Shown in pieces: positions 52,311 to 54,712 of a DNA stretch of 54,712 nucleotides. Source of the stretch: Chloroflexota bacterium (GTDB taxonomy: Bacteria > Chloroflexota > Limnocylindria > Limnocylindrales > CSP1-4). The notes under the pieces are model-generated. The model had not been told where the DNA came from and ran no database searches. It saw only the letters and a list, made by a program, of their open reading frames with translations. Where the stretch lies: the NCBI GenBank assembly GCA_016781485.1, contig JADDQH010000008.1, forward strand, positions 1 through 54,712, written 5' to 3'. A program made the position numbers and the translations under genes. Numbering within the stretch: the first letter of the stretch is position 1; each line of letters starts with the position of its first letter.

Positions 52311-52341
52311 CAGGGAACAAGGACAGGCAAGGAGGCAGACC

Positions 52342-53073
52342 GTGGCTCAATCCTCGATCCTCGGACGGATCGGCCAGCTCGTCAGGGCGAACGTGAACGC
52401 GATGATCGACCAGGCCGAGGATCCCGAGAAGATGCTGGACCAGCTCATCCGGGACTTCACCGACAACATCGCGGAGGCGGAGCAGGCGGTCGCCCAGACC
52501 GTGGGCAACCTGCGGCTCCTGGAGGACGACCTCCGCGAGGCTCGCGATGCCGCGTCGGAGTGGGGCAACAAGGCTGCCGCTGCCGCACGCAAGGCCGAGG
52601 AGGTCCGCGCGCAGGGCACCACGACCGAGGCCGGGCGGTTCGACGACCTGGCCAAGATCGCCCTGCGGCGTCAGCTCAGCTTCGAGGACCAGATCCGGAC
52701 GTTCGAGAGCCAGGTCGCGCAGCAGAGCCAGCTGACCGACAAGCTCAAGGACGGCCTGAACAAGCTCCGCCACAAGCGCGAGGATCTGGTCCAGAAGCGC
52801 GACGAGCTCGTCAGCCGCGCGAAGATGGCGCAGGCGCAGATCCAGGTCCAGCAGGCTGTCAGGGACGTCTCGGTCATGGACCCGTCGAGCGAGCTCAATC
52901 GCTTCGAGGAGCGGATCCGGCGCGAGGAGGCACAGGCGCGGGGCATGGAAGAAGTCGCCGCATCCTCGCTCGAGGATCAGTTCGCGGCGCTGGACACCGG
53001 CGAGGACGAGCTCGAGGTCGAAGCTCGGCTCGCGCAGCTCAAGGCGGGGAGCACGGTCAGCACGGCCTCGTGA
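52342..53073 (+). CDS. pspA: PspA/IM30 family membrane-stress protein
   Basis: The 243-residue product is almost wholly helical coiled coil. It begins ILGRIGQLVRANVNAMIDQAEDPEKMLDQLIRDF, typical of PspA/Vipp1, and continues with repeated heptads to FEERIRREEAQARGMEE and a short acidic end. PspA forms large rod or ring assemblies on damaged membranes. GTG 52342 has AAGGAGG 6 bases upstream, and its first residues match the PspA N-terminus; the frame from 52249 would add unrelated sequence over the structured leader. It has its own upstream motif, apart from the TPM gene. Confidence 0.95.
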   Translation: MAQSSILGRIGQLVRANVNAMIDQAEDPEKMLDQLIRDFTDNIAEAEQAVAQTVGNLRLLEDDLREARDAASEWGNKAAAAARKAEEVRAQGTTTEAGRFDDLAKIALRRQLSFEDQIRTFESQVAQQSQLTDKLKDGLNKLRHKREDLVQKRDELVSRAKMAQAQIQVQQAVRDVSVMDPSSELNRFEERIRREEAQARGMEEVAASSLEDQFAALDTGEDELEVEARLAQLKAGSTVSTAS

Positions 53074-53121
53074 TCGAGTCCGCGCGGCCTCACCGGCTCA
53101 CGCGACCTTTGGCACACGACA

Positions 53122-53147
53122 GAAGGCCTCCCTTCAGGGAGGCCTTC
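53122..53147. terminator. hairpin terminator between pspA and convergent phosphoesterase
   Basis: A perfect 11-bp stem (GAAGGCCTCCC, 53122-53132, complement 53137-53147) has a TTCA loop. It is positioned to serve both convergent genes. Confidence 0.82.
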
Positions 53148-53181
53148 CTTCATCTCGAGGTCCGCACCGGCGCGGCAGCAG

Positions 53182-54504
53182 TCAGTGGCAGGACGTCGAG
53201 CCGGAATCGGTGAAGGTCTTGCCGGCGACCGGGAGGAACTTCCAGTCATAGCCTTGGGGGCGGAGGGTCAGGCGCAGGACGCCGAACGTCGAGCTCCCTC
53301 GGACCTCGCTGTTCCTCTCCACCGACTCGAATGCGTACGAGCTTGCACCACCCGTCCCGACGACGATCTCGCGGATGCCTCGGGTACGGTCGAGCGACCC
53401 GGAAGCCGTCTGCGGTGCGAACCGCTCGTAGGCGTGGTCGTGGCCGTTCAGCACGAGCTCGGCGCGGTGGTCGTAGAGCGCCTGCCACAATGCCTGGTAG
53501 AGCGAGTCGCTGCCGTGAGGGCCTGAGCTGAACCGCGGCGCGTGCCAGTACGCGAGCGTGCAGCGGGCTGGGTGGGCGAGGAGATCGGCACGGAGCCACT
53601 GCTCCTGCGGTGATCCCTTCCCGCAACCACCCACCGCCGAGCAGTTGCTGTTGAGCACGACGACGTGCCAGGCGCCGCGCTCGTAGCTGTAGTAGCCGCG
53701 CGACGGCGAGCCCGCACGCCAGCCGAAGTAGCCGTAATACCCGGCGGCGCCGGATGTGTAGTAGTCGTGGTTCCCGGGCGCGGGCCGCGTCCGCCACTTG
53801 TGACGGCCCCAGCTCGGGACGTAGCACGCCGAGAACTCGTCGGCGGTGCCGTTCCGGTAGGCGTTGTCTCCGGTCGTAAAGACCGTTCCCGAGTTCGCGT
53901 CCAGGAGCTTCGCCGTCGCCTCGTCACCGCCGGACGTGCAGGAGGCGATGTCGCCCGCACCGACGAGCCTGCGATCGGCCCTCGTCCACGTGGAGGAGAG
54001 CGCACCGGCGGGATCGCGCAGGTAGGCCCGCTCCCACGTCGCGTTGTCCCAGACAGGGGCGCCCCGGCCCCAATAGCGGTCGGTCGAGGTATCCACGCCC
54101 GCGCCCGTCCGAAGACGGAGCATCGCGCCGGCGGCGATCGAGGAGCGGTAGGGAAACCGGTAGGTCGCGGTCCGCGCGTAGTCGTGGATGATCCAGCCGT
54201 CGAGTCCGCGGGGCGTCCCGCACTCGTTCCGTAGGAGCACCCGCTCCTCGTTCAGGTACGGCATGTACCGCTCATCCCCCCGGGGGTCGAAGACACCTTC
54301 GATGAGGCGGAGACACTGCGGGGTCGTCCCGTGCACCTCGAACGAAGCGAGCGGATCGACGCGATCGACGGGACCGGCGCCCGCGAGCACGACCGACGGG
54401 AAAGTGACCGTGACGACGAGCGCGGCGGTGATGAGCGGCATGAAGGACTGCGGCCGTCGGAACGTGGGCGTGCGTCTGGAGGGATGCGACGAGGGGAAGG
54501 GCAC
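53182..54504 (-). CDS. exported lamin-tail-domain metallophosphoesterase
   Basis: The 440-residue protein has a signal peptide (FMPLITAALVVTVTFPSVVLAG). An N-terminal lamin-tail-like beta domain (about 60-165: GWIIHDYARTATYRFPYRSSIAAGAMLRL) precedes a calcineurin-like phosphoesterase. The phosphoesterase metal motifs are VGAGDIASCTS, TTGDNAY, PGNHDYY, LAYWHAPRFSSG and NGHDHAYERF. These bind two metals in purple-acid-phosphatase-like enzymes. Cysteines (ASCTS, SACYV, NSNC, VGGCG) suggest disulfides outside the cell. GTG 54504 is 6 bases after TAGGCT, a leaderless start. It could scavenge phosphate from external organic phosphate or nucleic acids; the substrate is unproven. Confidence 0.92.
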   Translation of the reverse strand: MPFPSSHPSRRTPTFRRPQSFMPLITAALVVTVTFPSVVLAGAGPVDRVDPLASFEVHGTTPQCLRLIEGVFDPRGDERYMPYLNEERVLLRNECGTPRGLDGWIIHDYARTATYRFPYRSSIAAGAMLRLRTGAGVDTSTDRYWGRGAPVWDNATWERAYLRDPAGALSSTWTRADRRLVGAGDIASCTSGGDEATAKLLDANSGTVFTTGDNAYRNGTADEFSACYVPSWGRHKWRTRPAPGNHDYYTSGAAGYYGYFGWRAGSPSRGYYSYERGAWHVVVLNSNCSAVGGCGKGSPQEQWLRADLLAHPARCTLAYWHAPRFSSGPHGSDSLYQALWQALYDHRAELVLNGHDHAYERFAPQTASGSLDRTRGIREIVVGTGGASSYAFESVERNSEVRGSSTFGVLRLTLRPQGYDWKFLPVAGKTFTDSGSTSCH

Positions 54505-54510
54505 GGGGCA

Positions 54511-54516
54511 AGCCTA
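54511..54516 (-). promoter_or_regulatory. TAnnnT -10 box, leaderless
   Basis: TAGGCT is followed by 6 bases and the GTG at 54504. Confidence 0.6.
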
Positions 54517-54565
54517 GCCCGCGCGCACGCTCGTGCCCATCCCCCCGATGGTCCCATCCTCGGGG

Positions 54566-54712
54566 TCAGCCTCCCTCGCCCTGGCCCCCGTTCCGATCGC
54601 CCGACTGCGCTTCGCTCCGGGTGCCGAGCGAGACGGTCACCACGCGCTCCTCGGCCCCGCGAACGAGGCGCAGCTCGAGGGTAACGCCCGCCTCGAGGCG
54701 GCCCAGGAGCTA
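54566..54712 (-). CDS. 3' end of a PDZ-domain protein, perhaps an HtrA-like protease
   Basis: The final 48 codons before the right edge read LLGRLEAGVTLELRLVRGAEERVVTVSLGTRSE, then a Gly-rich tail. The pattern is that of the last strands of a PDZ domain in secreted HtrA-type proteases. In this frame the last three bases of the window form a TAG stop just before LLGRL, where a sense codon (for example GAG) would be expected. This may be a real disruption or an edge artefact. With only this fragment, the family assignment is tentative. Confidence 0.45.

Noticed and set aside
1-54712. CRISPR arrays, tRNA genes, insertion sequences, attachment sites, defence systems
   Set aside because: I looked for regularly spaced identical repeats, T-loop-like sequences, transposase or integrase motifs and typical defence genes on both strands and saw none.

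Overview
The window is a GC-rich (roughly 70 percent), gene-dense stretch of a bacterial chromosome. No rRNA, tRNA, CRISPR array, phage gene or insertion sequence is visible. Families such as DUF2203, DUF3072, VanY-type peptidase, PspA with a TPM-domain partner, lamin-tail phosphoesterase and a menaquinol-type bc complex suggest a Chloroflexota (Limnocylindria-like) or deep actinobacterial organism. This placement is inference from gene content, not a phylogeny. Many genes start 5 to 9 bases after a TAnnnT box with no Shine-Dalgarno sequence, so leaderless transcription looks common.

Layout. 1-5.9 kb: end of a PyrK-like reductase subunit, a translationally coupled pair of unknown genes, two exported or anchored proteins, a SRPBCC protein and DUF3072. 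5.9-10.5 kb: 2-hydroxyacid dehydrogenase and aminotransferase on the minus strand; DUF2203, rhodanese and a degenerate homocysteine-methyltransferase-like protein on the plus strand. 10.5-17.2 kb, minus: a six-gene respiratory operon of GltD-like flavoprotein with ferredoxin domain, cytochrome b (b6 type), subunit IV, Rieske protein, cytochrome c fused to a cupredoxin, and a membrane Kelch protein. 17.3-18.7 kb: PIG-L deacetylase and peroxiredoxin. 18.7-23.7 kb: a thiamine operon led by a TPP riboswitch (thiamine pyrophosphokinase, binding protein, permease, ATPase). 23.8-28.3 kb: YbaK-type deacylase, small membrane proteins, M23 peptidase, glutamine-amidotransferase-like hydrolase. 28.3-33.9 kb: VanY peptidase, SAM hydrolase with a huge acidic tail, membrane protein plus WYL regulator, SRPBCC protein. 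34.1-37.2 kb: three-subunit proton-translocating transhydrogenase. 37.4-43.3 kb: HD phosphohydrolase and glycolate-oxidase-like dehydrogenase, hybrid histidine kinase, small membrane protein. 43.4-49.9 kb: subtilase with Trp-rich tail and GGDEF-EAL protein; PdxH and ribokinase. 50-54.7 kb: TPM-domain protein and PspA, lamin-tail metallophosphoesterase, and the 3' end of a PDZ-type gene.

The most interesting parts are: the bc operon whose first gene looks like an NAD(P)H-type electron-input flavoprotein and which ends with a blue-copper-fused cytochrome and a Kelch protein; the structured leader of pspA, whose upstream 17-base motif recurs ahead of the stress-type SRPBCC gene 47 kb away; the AGTACTA direct repeats before the subtilase and a matching palindrome elsewhere; and the SAM hydrolase with a tail of about 370 residues.
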